Source of the DNA: a virus
Length of the DNA: 28,365 bases
Reading direction: 5' to 3' (one strand)
Virus record (IMG/VR): IMGVR_UViG_3300025201_000001
Coordinates: 1 to 28,365 of that record
The notes under the pieces are model-generated. The model saw only the letters and a program-made list of their open reading frames with translations, searched no databases and had not been told where the DNA came from. Positions 13,925 to 20,698 of this stretch are shown here, piece after piece. The position numbers and the translations under genes were made by a program. How positions within the stretch are numbered: the first letter of the stretch is position 1; every line of letters begins with the position of its first letter.

Positions 13925-14070
13925 CACTCCCAAACCTCCCTAAGCTCATTTAAAAATTTACGCTCATCAGCATCTAGGCGGCGTTGCTGCAAGCGCTTGG
14001 TTTCTTTTATCGCTGCCTGTTTTGCTTTCTTGCGCATATTGATGACTTGCTTTTGTGTTTTTAGTTTCAT
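13924..14070 (-). CDS. Small basic helical protein (48 residues)
   Basis: The protein is highly basic and helical (KLKTQKQVINMRKKAKQAA, then IKETKRLQQRRLDADERKF), ending in LNELREVWE. ATG 14070 comes 1 nt after the stop of the upstream gene; GGCGAG is the likely ribosome site. It belongs to the leftward three-gene cassette. Its charge would suit nucleic-acid binding, but no family is recognised. Confidence 0.55.
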   Translation of the reverse strand: MKLKTQKQVINMRKKAKQAAIKETKRLQQRRLDADERKFLNELREVWE

Positions 14071-14071
14071 G

Positions 14072-14395
14072 TCACAGCTCGCCAAACGTTCTTTTAATTT
14101 CGTTGATTAGCATTTCCTCTTCTCCCATGGAAAACCTTGCACAATCATCATCTATTGTCGGGTACATTTCCCAATAAGGCGCACCTCCCATGCAGCCTAA
14201 GAAGTCATAGCAATCCATATAAACAGAAACAGATTCTGATTCATCTTTGTTGTAAACCCTAAATCTACCCATCGCCCCACCAAACTGAGGTATTATTTTT
14301 ACCTTCCACCCCTCCGGAAACTCTATGAGTCCAGCCGTGTCACCGTGCTTTCTATACTTCTCTTCAACTTCTCTATACGTTTGGTCGTAAAACAT
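14072..14395 (-). CDS. Hypothetical protein of leftward cassette 1 (107 residues)
   Basis: This is a soluble protein with aromatic and acidic residues (FPEGWKVKIIPQFGGAMGRF, VYMDCYDFLGCMGG) and a C-terminal helix (EEEMLINEIKRTFGEL). ATG 14395 is selected because GGAGATTGAAA places GGAG 7 nt upstream; the longer open frame to 14494 runs through the promoter/operator region. It is the first gene of a leftward unit inserted between head genes, next to a palindromic operator (14447-14468). A moron-type function such as host takeover or anti-defence is possible, without direct evidence. Confidence 0.65.
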   Translation of the reverse strand: MFYDQTYREVEEKYRKHGDTAGLIEFPEGWKVKIIPQFGGAMGRFRVYNKDESESVSVYMDCYDFLGCMGGAPYWEMYPTIDDDCARFSMGEEEMLINEIKRTFGEL

Positions 14396-14423
14396 TTTCA
14401 ATCTCCAAATTAAACCTCCAACA

Positions 14424-14494
14424 AACCTACACCATAAACACAGCCGCAACAACTCTGACCAGTTGTTGACCCCACAACCCATGCGCGATACCAT
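14424..14494. promoter_or_regulatory. Divergent promoters around a palindromic operator (element copy C)
   Basis: CAACAACT (14447-14454) and AGTTGTTG (14461-14468) are perfect inverted arms around CTGACC, containing the element AACAACTCTGACCAGT (14448-14463). Rightward: TTGACC (14466-14471), 17 nt, TACCAT (14489-14494). Leftward: TTGTTG (14452-14447), 17 nt, TAGGTT (14429-14424). Both -35 boxes overlap an arm, so one bound protein could control both directions. Confidence 0.6.
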
Positions 14495-14514
14495 AGTGAA
14501 AAATAACCGTATTT

Positions 14515-15876
14515 ATGGCTATGACAAAGCAATTAGTAACGATAGTTAATAAGGTAAATAACTCAGCAATTCGGCGTGAGCGTAACGAGCGCGGCGATTT
14601 GGTGTATATTGTGCCTAGTTATACATTGCCGGATGACGTGGTAATGAATGGCGGATTATATCCCGCTGAGGAAATAGAAAAAGGCTATGCAAGTCTTGAA
14701 GATACGCCTGCACCTATTGGGCATCCAACCGATGCGCAAGGTAATTTCATCACTGCAAACAGCCCTGACGGCATTCTGTATTACCAATGCGGCGTGTTTA
14801 ACAAGAATGTTAAGCGTGTCGAGTGCGAGCAATACGGGCATAGGGTTTATGTTGAAAAGCACATTCACGTTGATACCGCCATGCAAACAGAGCGTGGGCG
14901 CAGACTAATCGAGGCTATCGACACTAACCAGCCGATTCACACAAGCACGGGCGTGTTACTTAATCGCGTTAATGAGCAAGGGCAAAGCGTAACAGGTAAA
15001 GAATACACCTGGAAGGCTACCAACATGATGTATGACCATGATGCGATTTTGCTTGACGAAGACGGTGCAGCTACACCAGCCGATGGTGTAGGCATGATGG
15101 TTAACGCCAATCTATTCACACACGTTAAGCACGATGGTCAACAATTATCAGTCAACACCGCCGTGCTAGACGTAAACCAATCTTTTAATGACCTACGTGA
15201 AACGCTCCAAGCTGAGATACAAAAGAAGTTTGGTGGCAACGAAAAGCACGTATGGTTAAACGACTTCGGTGACGATTACGCAGTATTTGAGGACGGTGAA
15301 ACGTCTTACATGGTTAAATACATGCGCGACGGTGAAAGTGTAATGATTGACGACACACTGGAAGAAGTGAAGCGTAAAACCATTTGGGAGCGCATTTCTT
15401 TGGGTGTTAAAAGTGTTCTAACCAGTCCATTTGTGGGCTTAACTTCAAACCAAGACGAGGGCAAAGATATGTTCAAAGAGCATATTATGAAGCAACTCAA
15501 AGCTAACAGTATCGACACAGCCAATATGGATGATGCCGCAATGCTAGAGGCTTACGAGTCAATGCTACAGGCGAATGCCGCCGAAACAACCGCACAGGGC
15601 GAGCAGAGCCAGCCCGACGTGCAATCCATGGTTAATGAAGCAGTGAAAGCTGCTATGAAAGACATGAAAGATGACGAAGACGAGGAAGAAAAGAAAAAGC
15701 TAGCTGAAAAGCTCAAAGCTAATTCTATCGAATTGTCTGAGTCTGAAATCAAAGCGCTTTCGGTTAACTCACTTAAAGCAATGCTGCCAAAGCCAGCGGC
15801 TTTCGGCTTAGCGGGTGCGCAATCGCTAGAGGGAAACTCTGACGATTCTTACCTATCTGACACACTACCTGAGTAA
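14515..15876 (+). CDS. DUF2213-type head protein (protease/scaffold)
   Basis: This is a 453-residue protein. The N-terminal 230 residues match the DUF2213 pattern (GLYPAEEIEKGYASL, APIGHPTD, GRRLIEAID, HTSTGVLL, HDAILLDEDGAATPADGVGM). The C-terminal 130 residues are helical and acidic (DDEDEEEKKKLAEKLK), as expected of a scaffold part. Position directly before decoration and capsid genes supports a role in prohead assembly; the protease activity is inferred. ATG 14515 follows the rightward promoter of copy C closely but has no clear Shine-Dalgarno sequence, which is unusual in this genome. Confidence 0.8.
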   Translation: MAMTKQLVTIVNKVNNSAIRRERNERGDLVYIVPSYTLPDDVVMNGGLYPAEEIEKGYASLEDTPAPIGHPTDAQGNFITANSPDGILYYQCGVFNKNVKRVECEQYGHRVYVEKHIHVDTAMQTERGRRLIEAIDTNQPIHTSTGVLLNRVNEQGQSVTGKEYTWKATNMMYDHDAILLDEDGAATPADGVGMMVNANLFTHVKHDGQQLSVNTAVLDVNQSFNDLRETLQAEIQKKFGGNEKHVWLNDFGDDYAVFEDGETSYMVKYMRDGESVMIDDTLEEVKRKTIWERISLGVKSVLTSPFVGLTSNQDEGKDMFKEHIMKQLKANSIDTANMDDAAMLEAYESMLQANAAETTAQGEQSQPDVQSMVNEAVKAAMKDMKDDEDEEEKKKLAEKLKANSIELSESEIKALSVNSLKAMLPKPAAFGLAGAQSLEGNSDDSYLSDTLPE

Positions 15877-15887
15877 GGGGCTGGAAA

Positions 15888-16298
15888 ATGTCAAACATAG
15901 TTTATATTGGTCCTGCTGAGAGCCATCCTGACGTAACGGAATTTCCTGCGTCTGAAGTTATCAGCCCACGCCAAGTTTTGGTTGTATCATCTGGCGCATT
16001 TGCGGTAGCTGGTGCTGACCAAGGAGGCATGGTTTACTTCGCGCTAGAGAATGTTCTTGGCGAGGTTACAGAAGATTACCCAGTTGACGAGACGGTGCAA
16101 GGCGCTCGACCTCAATCGGGTGAATACTACGAAATGGCGCTAGCGGCAGGCCAAACTATCGCTAAAGACGACGCGCTAACCACGGACGCATCTGGTAACT
16201 TAGTTGCGCTTGGTGCTGGCACTAACGTAATTGCATACGCTGACGAAGCTGTCACTACCACCGGTAGCGCTGGCTCAATTCGCGTATACGTGAAATAA
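15888..16298 (+). CDS. Head decoration-type protein
   Basis: This is a 136-residue protein. The C-terminal half (YYEMALAAGQTIAKDDALTT, GNLVALGAGTNVIAYADEAV, SAGSIRVYVK) has the beta-barrel pattern of phage decoration proteins (DUF2190/gpD-like), which trimerise on the capsid and stabilise it. It lies directly upstream of the major capsid gene with an AGGGG ribosome site. The family assignment rests on pattern and position. Confidence 0.7.
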   Translation: MSNIVYIGPAESHPDVTEFPASEVISPRQVLVVSSGAFAVAGADQGGMVYFALENVLGEVTEDYPVDETVQGARPQSGEYYEMALAAGQTIAKDDALTTDASGNLVALGAGTNVIAYADEAVTTTGSAGSIRVYVK

Positions 16299-16308
16299 GG
16301 AGTAAGTA

Positions 16309-17388
16309 ATGAGCTTATATCTTGATAAACAAATCATTGCTAGCTCTGGCAATGCAAAAGCGCAATACAACCAAATCGTTAATATGCGTAAACTCCACGG
16401 GAATCGTGAAGCTAACCTTATCGGTGAGGCTGTATCTGCTGGATTGATGGGTAACTCGTTTCTAGCGGCTAACGCTGGTCGTGTGCCACAAGACACTTAT
16501 CGTGACTTTGACCGCACGATTAAGCGCGTAATGGCTGGTGATGAGGGTGCTAACATCGTTTCATTGCTACCTACTCGCTCGCTACCTGTTGGTAAAATCG
16601 TTGCAGAGTATGCACAAGCGTCTGACTCTGGTATCGCGCAAGCTACTATCAGTGGTCGTCAAGCTCACAAGCTAGACCGTGCTGCTTACGATTACGAAGG
16701 TGCGCTAGTGCTGGTGCACGATGCTGCATTTGGTCGTCAATGGCGAGAAGTTGAAGCGATGCGTAGTGAAGACTTTGATGCGCTACAAGATGACCAAGCA
16801 AACACTGTTCGCGCGGTACGTCGAAGCATCTACGACCATGCGCTTAACGGCGTTGATGGTGTACAGTACAAAGGTGTTGAAGCTTACGGCATGAAGAACA
16901 GCCCTAACACGCAATCATTGCAGTTAGGCGCGGCAGGTGTAAACGTTGATTTGACTTCAGCTTCTGCAACTTACGCAGACTTTGAAAAGGCTATCATTGC
17001 AGCGTTAACAGCGCTACAAGGGCCAGCAAATAACGTTGATATGAACATCACCTTCGCGGTAAGTTCTGAAATCTGGTTTAACGCACTACGTACAGGCACT
17101 ACGGACTCAAGCTTCCGTAATACGCTTGAAGCATTGCGCAATATTCCAGGTGTTGCCGATATCGTTAAAACTAACGGCTCGCAGCTAAGCGGTAACGAGT
17201 TCCTAGCATGGGCTAACTCTGATGAATACGTTCAGTTGCAAGTGGGCATGGCGGTTAATACGCAGCCTGTTGTTCGTAACATGTTTAACGACCCTTATAA
17301 CTTCGTTACATGGGGCGCTGCTGGTCTGCTTATTAAAGCGGATACGGCTGGTCGTTCGGGTGTCCTTTATGCGCGTGTTATCAGCTAG
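16309..17388 (+). CDS. Major capsid protein (HK97-like fold)
   Basis: This is a 359-residue protein with a strong AAGGAG ribosome site. Segments GNREANLIGEAVSAGLMGNSF and AGRVPQDTYRDFDRTIKRVM lead into a central part with YEGALVLVHDAAFGRQWRE and the C-terminal MAVNTQPVVRNMFNDPYNFVTWGAAGLLI, resembling major capsid proteins of the DUF2184/DUF6260-type group. Length, codon optimisation toward T-ending common codons, and order after decoration protein all fit. It forms the icosahedral shell. Confidence 0.85.
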   Translation: MSLYLDKQIIASSGNAKAQYNQIVNMRKLHGNREANLIGEAVSAGLMGNSFLAANAGRVPQDTYRDFDRTIKRVMAGDEGANIVSLLPTRSLPVGKIVAEYAQASDSGIAQATISGRQAHKLDRAAYDYEGALVLVHDAAFGRQWREVEAMRSEDFDALQDDQANTVRAVRRSIYDHALNGVDGVQYKGVEAYGMKNSPNTQSLQLGAAGVNVDLTSASATYADFEKAIIAALTALQGPANNVDMNITFAVSSEIWFNALRTGTTDSSFRNTLEALRNIPGVADIVKTNGSQLSGNEFLAWANSDEYVQLQVGMAVNTQPVVRNMFNDPYNFVTWGAAGLLIKADTAGRSGVLYARVIS

Positions 17389-17541
17389 ATGGCTAACGCT
17401 AAAGGTCGCGTGTTTGGCATGGGTGGTAAACTTATCACTCCGCCAAAGGTCGAAAGTGAGTCGGGTGATAAAAAGCTAGAAGTAGCTACGCCTAAAAAGA
17501 CTACACGTAAAACCTCGAAACCGAAGACTGACGAAAAGTAA
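17389..17541 (+). CDS. 50-residue basic protein after the capsid gene
   Basis: ATG 17389 follows the capsid stop with no gap (TAG ATG) and encodes 50 residues: a Gly-rich start (RVFGMGGKLITPPK) and a Lys/Thr-rich, disordered tail (ATPKKTTRKTSKPKTDEK). The strong terminator comes 8 nt after the stop. There is no separate ribosome site, so it would be made by coupling with the capsid protein. Small Lys-rich tails of this kind occur next to head-completion genes; the function is unknown. Confidence 0.6.
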   Translation: MANAKGRVFGMGGKLITPPKVESESGDKKLEVATPKKTTRKTSKPKTDEK

Positions 17542-17548
17542 GAATAAG

Positions 17549-17570
17549 CCCCGCCTAGTGCGGGGTTTTT
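17549..17570. terminator. Strong terminator after the head operon
   Basis: CCCCGC (17549-17554) / GCGGGG (17560-17565) has loop CTAGT and a T5 run (17566-17570). On the minus strand the same stem is followed by TTATTCTT, so it can also stop the leftward cassette whose last gene ends at 17573. Confidence 0.9.
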
Positions 17571-17572
17571 GT

Positions 17573-17737
17573 TTATTCGCACCAATCCCTTTCAAGTTCG
17601 ATTGTGTATTCGCTTTCATCTTTGTCTTTGTCATAGCTAATACCAACGACTGTGCCAATGTAAACAGTATTACCGATAGTAAAATGAACCAACTCAGATG
17701 CGCGCCATTGCATATCACCGCTTATTTTCATTCTCAC
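17573..17737 (-). CDS. Small SH3/OB-like hypothetical protein, cassette 2
   Basis: The 54 residues form a strand-rich small domain (ASELVHFTIGNTVYIGTVVG, YTIELERDWCE) with an acidic-basic loop DKDKDESE. GTG 17737 has AGGAGG 6 nt upstream; the longer frame upstream lacks a site. It is the last gene of a six-gene leftward cassette and stops 3 nt before the T tract of the terminator. No family is recognised. Confidence 0.6.
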   Translation of the reverse strand: MRMKISGDMQWRASELVHFTIGNTVYIGTVVGISYDKDKDESEYTIELERDWCE

Positions 17738-17762
17738 AATTAACCTCCTAATTTCGGGGTTT

Positions 17763-18023
17763 TTATTTACGATGCATTGACTCAATCCAAGCAGAGCCGC
17801 ATTTATCAATCATCAGCCTAATCATTTTTGCAAAATCAGAATCCCACTCTACAACAATCACAGACTGGTCTTCATATTGCTTATAATCGATAAAGTCATA
17901 ACTAGCCTCTATCACTAGCACCTCTTTATCTCCGTTAATATCGGTTTTACTAGTATGCTGATACGCATAATCATGGTAAATATGACAGGCTGGCGTGTTT
18001 AGTATTGTTCCTTTTGTACTCAT
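17763..18023 (-). CDS. Hypothetical protein, cassette 2 (86 residues)
   Basis: A soluble protein of 86 residues with alternating strands (EVLVIEASYDFIDYKQYEDQ, SVIVVEWDSDF) and a C-terminal helix (AKMIRLMIDKCGSAWIESMH). ATG 18023 is fixed by GGAGATT 6 nt upstream. It lies between two other small genes of the leftward cassette, with gaps of 14 and 25 nt. The function is unknown. Confidence 0.65.
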   Translation of the reverse strand: MSTKGTILNTPACHIYHDYAYQHTSKTDINGDKEVLVIEASYDFIDYKQYEDQSVIVVEWDSDFAKMIRLMIDKCGSAWIESMHRK

Positions 18024-18037
18024 TTTAATCTCCAATC

Positions 18038-18247
18038 TCACCGATTCTTTATCTTGTCGTAATACTCAACTTGAATAGCTTTAGCTTCTTCAAAAGTCTT
18101 TACAGGCGCTAGCGGAATACCGTCAGTGCATATTTCCTTTTTTACCTCTCTCGCTTCTCCGTAAAGCCCTATCTCATCATTTATGAGTTGCAATACATAG
18201 TTAAAATCATCGTCGTCGTGTAACTCAACTCTAACTAGCCTTTCCAC
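18038..18247 (-). CDS. Acidic hypothetical protein, cassette 2 (69 residues)
   Basis: The start MERLVRVELHDDDDFNYVL is followed by EIGLYGEAREVKKE and a helix (FEEAKAIQVEYYDKIKNR). GTG 18247 is 7 nt after GGAG in the shared GGAGATTGATT leader. The four consecutive Asp residues and the helix-strand order suggest a compact alpha/beta domain. No family is recognised. Confidence 0.65.
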   Translation of the reverse strand: MERLVRVELHDDDDFNYVLQLINDEIGLYGEAREVKKEICTDGIPLAPVKTFEEAKAIQVEYYDKIKNR

Positions 18248-18261
18248 AATCAATCTCCTAT

Positions 18262-18390
18262 TTAAAACTCACCCAACTTTTCACTTTCAATATAAAGGCC
18301 GCACTTGGTGAAAGTAAATCTCCACCAATAACCGTCAAACGCAAGTATGTGCGGCTTGTTTGTTCTGCTCATTATTCTTGATAGTCTCAT
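18262..18390 (-). CDS. 42-residue protein, cassette 2
   Basis: A frame of 42 residues (MRLSRIMSRTNKPHILAFDG, then YWWRFTFTKCGLYIESEKLG) begins at ATG 18390, 5 nt after GGAG (18396-18399); another ATG is directly before it. It ends 14 nt before the next gene's start and fits the tight packing of the cassette. The aromatic core YWWRF suggests a small folded domain. Support is the ribosome site and spacing. Confidence 0.5.
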   Translation of the reverse strand: MRLSRIMSRTNKPHILAFDGYWWRFTFTKCGLYIESEKLGEF

Positions 18391-18393
18391 CAT

Positions 18394-18565
18394 TACTCCA
18401 ATAAATATAAGCCCCTCTTTCGCCGCTGGCGGGGCTACCAGCGCTTCATATATGCTAGATTGGCTTGCATATTCAGCTTATCCATTGTCCGTAGCTACCA
18501 ACTTCGCATTATTAGGATAGGCTCAGACGGTACAATGGTGCCTCACATATGCCAGATGGATTGAT
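18394..18565 (-). other. 172-nt non-coding stretch with several hairpins inside cassette 2
   Basis: No gene is seen. CCATTGTCCG (18482-18491) pairs with CGG-T-ACAATGG (18528-18538). ATATGC (18450-18455) pairs with GCATAT (18467-18472). AGCCC...GGGCT near 18408-18433 encloses CGCC/GGCG. Two related words ATATGCYAGAT occur near 18450 and 18548. It may hold an internal terminator and a small RNA between two parts of the cassette. Confidence 0.45.
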
Positions 18566-18817
18566 TTAACATTTCTTTTGAGATTCAATCTCGTAGTATT
18601 TCATAAGGTCGCATATTTTATTTAGCGCTCGCTTTCTAAGTCCGCCTGATGATGGAGCCATGGCTCTAGCGAAATCATCTATCAGCTTTTCATCCTTTTC
18701 CGTTATACGGCTAAACTCAAACCAAAATTCTGCAAACTCGGCGGGGGTCGCGTGCCTTAGCGCTAGAGCTAGATTTCCTGGAGTTATCACATTTACTGAA
18801 ATTTGCTTAATTTCCAT
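18566..18817 (-). CDS. Helical hypothetical protein, cassette 2 (83 residues)
   Basis: The protein has a short strand (KQISVNVITPGN) and then helices (LALALRHATPAEFAEFWFEF, DEKLIDDFARAMA, RKRALNKICDLMKYYEIE). ATG 18817 is preferred to 18823, because AAGGA is then 8 nt upstream instead of 2. It overlaps the end of the upstream membrane-protein gene by 11 nt, so the two are coupled. I recognise no family. Confidence 0.6.
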   Translation of the reverse strand: MEIKQISVNVITPGNLALALRHATPAEFAEFWFEFSRITEKDEKLIDDFARAMAPSSGGLRKRALNKICDLMKYYEIESQKKC

Positions 18818-18986
18818 TTTCATAATCCTTGCTGCTAACTTTAAACTGCAACTGGTCTATTTGCGCCCATGTAACAAGAAACAAAGACAATATCCCCATA
18901 ACTTCGCTACCAGTAATTAAATACCACGCAAAGAAGACTATCGCCAAAACGAATTGAAACAATGATGCTTTGCTAATGCCTTTCAC
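18807..18986 (-). CDS. Two-helix small membrane protein, first gene of cassette 2
   Basis: This is a 59-residue protein with two hydrophobic segments (about 10-26 FQFVLAIVFFAWYLITG and 28-45 VMGILSLFLVTWAQI) and a polar C terminus, so a hairpin in the inner membrane is expected. GTG 18986 has GGAG 9 nt upstream in the GGAGATT leader. It is transcribed away from the late genes from the promoter at 19020-19048. Small two-helix phage proteins include superinfection-exclusion proteins and holins; lysis is less likely here, as a holin-like gene is present near the tailspike. Confidence 0.6.
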   Translation of the reverse strand: MKGISKASLFQFVLAIVFFAWYLITGSEVMGILSLFLVTWAQIDQLQFKVSSKDYENGN

Positions 18987-19002
18987 TTGTGTAATCTCCA
19001 AT

Positions 19003-19059
19003 TTGTTAATTCAGCCCCGAATATAGTACACTAGTCATACACAAACAACTCCGACCAGT
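19003..19059. promoter_or_regulatory. Divergent promoters with element copy D
   Basis: Leftward: TTGTTT (19048-19043), 17 nt, TATATT (19025-19020, 5/6), reading into cassette 2. Rightward: TTGTTA (19003-19008), 18 nt, TACACT (19027-19032), weaker, reading into the connector genes. The element AACAACTCCGACCAGT (19044-19059, one change from copies C and E) covers the leftward -35 box and lies just downstream of the rightward start. Confidence 0.6.
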
Positions 19060-19071
19060 GGAAAGATTCTA

Positions 19072-19437
19072 ATGGCAGTCGTCATACCAAGCTATAAAGT
19101 TAAGGCGTTATTACCAAGCGCAACAGACGCGCAAATAGACCTATACGGCGCTATGTTCGACGGTGCAGAGTCGTGTTTATCCAATTACAGTCAAGACATG
19201 CAAGACCTAGCCATATCGCTAGCAGTTGCGCACATGATTGAAATGTCGTCTGGTGGCAGCGTAACAAGCGAAACCACAAGGCAAGGCGCTAGTGCGTCTT
19301 ATGGCTTCTTTGGTGGCAAGGGGCTTGAATCAACGCGTTACGGGCAGCAATTAGCGGCACTTCCTGCGGGCGATTGTATAATCGGTTTATTTAGTAAGCC
19401 GCTGAGATTTGCTAGGAGCATTAAGCCATGTCGCTAG
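19072..19437 (+). CDS. Head-tail connector, DUF4054-type
   Basis: This is a 121-residue protein. Helical segments (SATDAQIDLYGAMFDGAESC, QDMQDLAISLAVAHMIEMSS) followed by the Ser/Gly loop GASASYGFFGGKGLESTRYG correspond to DUF4054/gp6-like connector proteins that attach below the portal. GGAAAG precedes ATG 19072. It is the first gene after cassette 2 and overlaps the next gene by 10 nt. Confidence 0.75.
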   Translation: MAVVIPSYKVKALLPSATDAQIDLYGAMFDGAESCLSNYSQDMQDLAISLAVAHMIEMSSGGSVTSETTRQGASASYGFFGGKGLESTRYGQQLAALPAGDCIIGLFSKPLRFARSIKPCR

Positions 19438-19766
19438 CAACACGCCACATGATTGACAAAGTAACGTTTTGGACTGAAAGCGGTTACGACCCTAATGACC
19501 CATACGCCAACCAATCATACTCAGCGCCTCAAACAATATCATGTGAGTACATGACGGGCGGCTCAATGCAGCGTGATGCTGAAGGCGTAGAGTTTCAGCC
19601 TTCAACGTCCATTTACAGCGTAGTGCAAATTCCGTTTAACGCTTATGTGGTTTTCGGTACATCTACGGATGCAACACCTCCAAGCAATGCGGAAAAGGTG
19701 CGTAAGACTGGTTTTGGTACAGTTCTTCGCGGCCAAGTAACAGAATATGAAGCGTTTACGGGTTAA
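19428..19766 (+). CDS. Putative head-tail stopper-type protein
   Basis: This is a 112-residue protein with a strand-rich pattern (ISCEYMTGGSMQRDAEGVEF, IYSVVQIPFNAYVVFG) seen in neck proteins that follow the connector in this gene order. AGGAG lies upstream of ATG 19428, and the start overlaps the connector gene. The assignment depends mainly on synteny: connector, stopper, gp10-like, tail terminator. Confidence 0.6.
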   Translation: MSLATRHMIDKVTFWTESGYDPNDPYANQSYSAPQTISCEYMTGGSMQRDAEGVEFQPSTSIYSVVQIPFNAYVVFGTSTDATPPSNAEKVRKTGFGTVLRGQVTEYEAFTG

Positions 19767-19768
19767 CG

Positions 19769-20227
19769 ATGCCATTCAAAGCCGGAAAATCACCCGCTGA
19801 CGTAGCGCGCAAGATAAACAAAGCGCTAACTGAGGATTTACCCAAAGACGTAGAGCGTGGGTTATTTACCATGTATACGATTCTTGCGGGCGAGGCTGAT
19901 TTTTATGTTCCAGTTGACACCTCTACGCTTGTTAAGTCGCGTAGTTATAGGACTAGGCAAACCGGAGAAAAATGGCATTTAACCTACGGCTATTATACCG
20001 ATTATGCGCTAGCGCTCCATAGCCCGAAACCTGGCGGTAAAATGGATGGATGGAAGCCAATGGACCCATACGAGCGAGAGTGGCAGACCAAAAATGCAAG
20101 TGAATTCACAGGCAATGGTTCTGGTGGGTGGAATCCTAGCGCTACACAAGGTTGGATGAATATAGCGTGGGATAACGTGGGCGACGACGCAGTAAGAGCC
20201 TTTGCAAACATGATAGAGCCTAAATAA
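19769..20227 (+). CDS. HK97 gp10-like neck/tail completion protein
   Basis: The 152 residues include a helical N terminus (DVARKINKALTEDLPKDVER), the DFYVPVDTSTLVKSRSYR segment typical of gp10-like proteins, a YTDYALALHS segment, and a C-terminal helix. Family members help join head and tail. It starts 2 nt after the previous stop and abuts the next gene, so it is part of one operon. Confidence 0.75.
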   Translation: MPFKAGKSPADVARKINKALTEDLPKDVERGLFTMYTILAGEADFYVPVDTSTLVKSRSYRTRQTGEKWHLTYGYYTDYALALHSPKPGGKMDGWKPMDPYEREWQTKNASEFTGNGSGGWNPSATQGWMNIAWDNVGDDAVRAFANMIEPK

Positions 20228-20623
20228 ATGAACATACGACACGCTGACGTTATACGCGACTTTATACGCACGAATGCATTACCAACTTACAATCCAGCGA
20301 TTGAGTGGGATGAATCAACCGAGCCATTTACTATTGACGAGCCTATTATTTATTGCAGGCAGGAAGGTCGACCCGTCGACGCATTTGTAAGGCATGTATC
20401 GGTTAGCGTTATGCTATTCAGCGGCAAAAACGCAACTAAGCATGAATTGAATACGCTATTCAATGATGCAGTTGCAGCGCTTGAGTATGTCAAAGCTAAC
20501 TTTTATGTTGGTGATGGAACGCAAATAACCGTGACGCAAGACGTTATGGGCGAATACAGAACAGGGCAAAACAGACGGTATTACACATTCCAAGTGCTGT
20601 GTTATTCTGTCGATGTGTGCTAA
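20228..20623 (+). CDS. Tail terminator-like protein
   Basis: This is a 131-residue protein with the alternation of strands and helices found in tail terminators (ADVIRDFIRTNALP, VRHVSVSVMLFSGKN, FNDAVAALEYVKANF, RRYYTFQVLCYSVDVC). These proteins cap the tail tube. It lies immediately before the tube gene, and its stop codon is the first base pairs of element copy E. Identity is based on pattern and gene order. Confidence 0.65.
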   Translation: MNIRHADVIRDFIRTNALPTYNPAIEWDESTEPFTIDEPIIYCRQEGRPVDAFVRHVSVSVMLFSGKNATKHELNTLFNDAVAALEYVKANFYVGDGTQITVTQDVMGEYRTGQNRRYYTFQVLCYSVDVC

Positions 20624-20668
20624 CAACTCTGACCAGTTATTTACTAGTTGACTTATCGGGGTTATTAT
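20622..20668 (+). promoter_or_regulatory. Promoter for tail genes with element copy E
   Basis: AACAACTCTGACCAGT (20622-20637, identical to copy C) is followed 2 nt later by TTTACT (20640-20645), a 17-nt spacer and TATTAT (20663-20668). The 2-nt distance between element and -35 box is the same as at copy C. This would drive the tube, chaperone and tape-measure genes. Confidence 0.6.
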
Positions 20669-20698
20669 AGTCATTAACTTTTACACGAGGGTAATATT

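Noticed and set aside
18440-18560. tRNA-like gene in the hairpin-rich gap
   Set aside because: No T-loop GGTTCRA sequence, no 7-bp acceptor stem with suitable distances; the stems do not give a cloverleaf.
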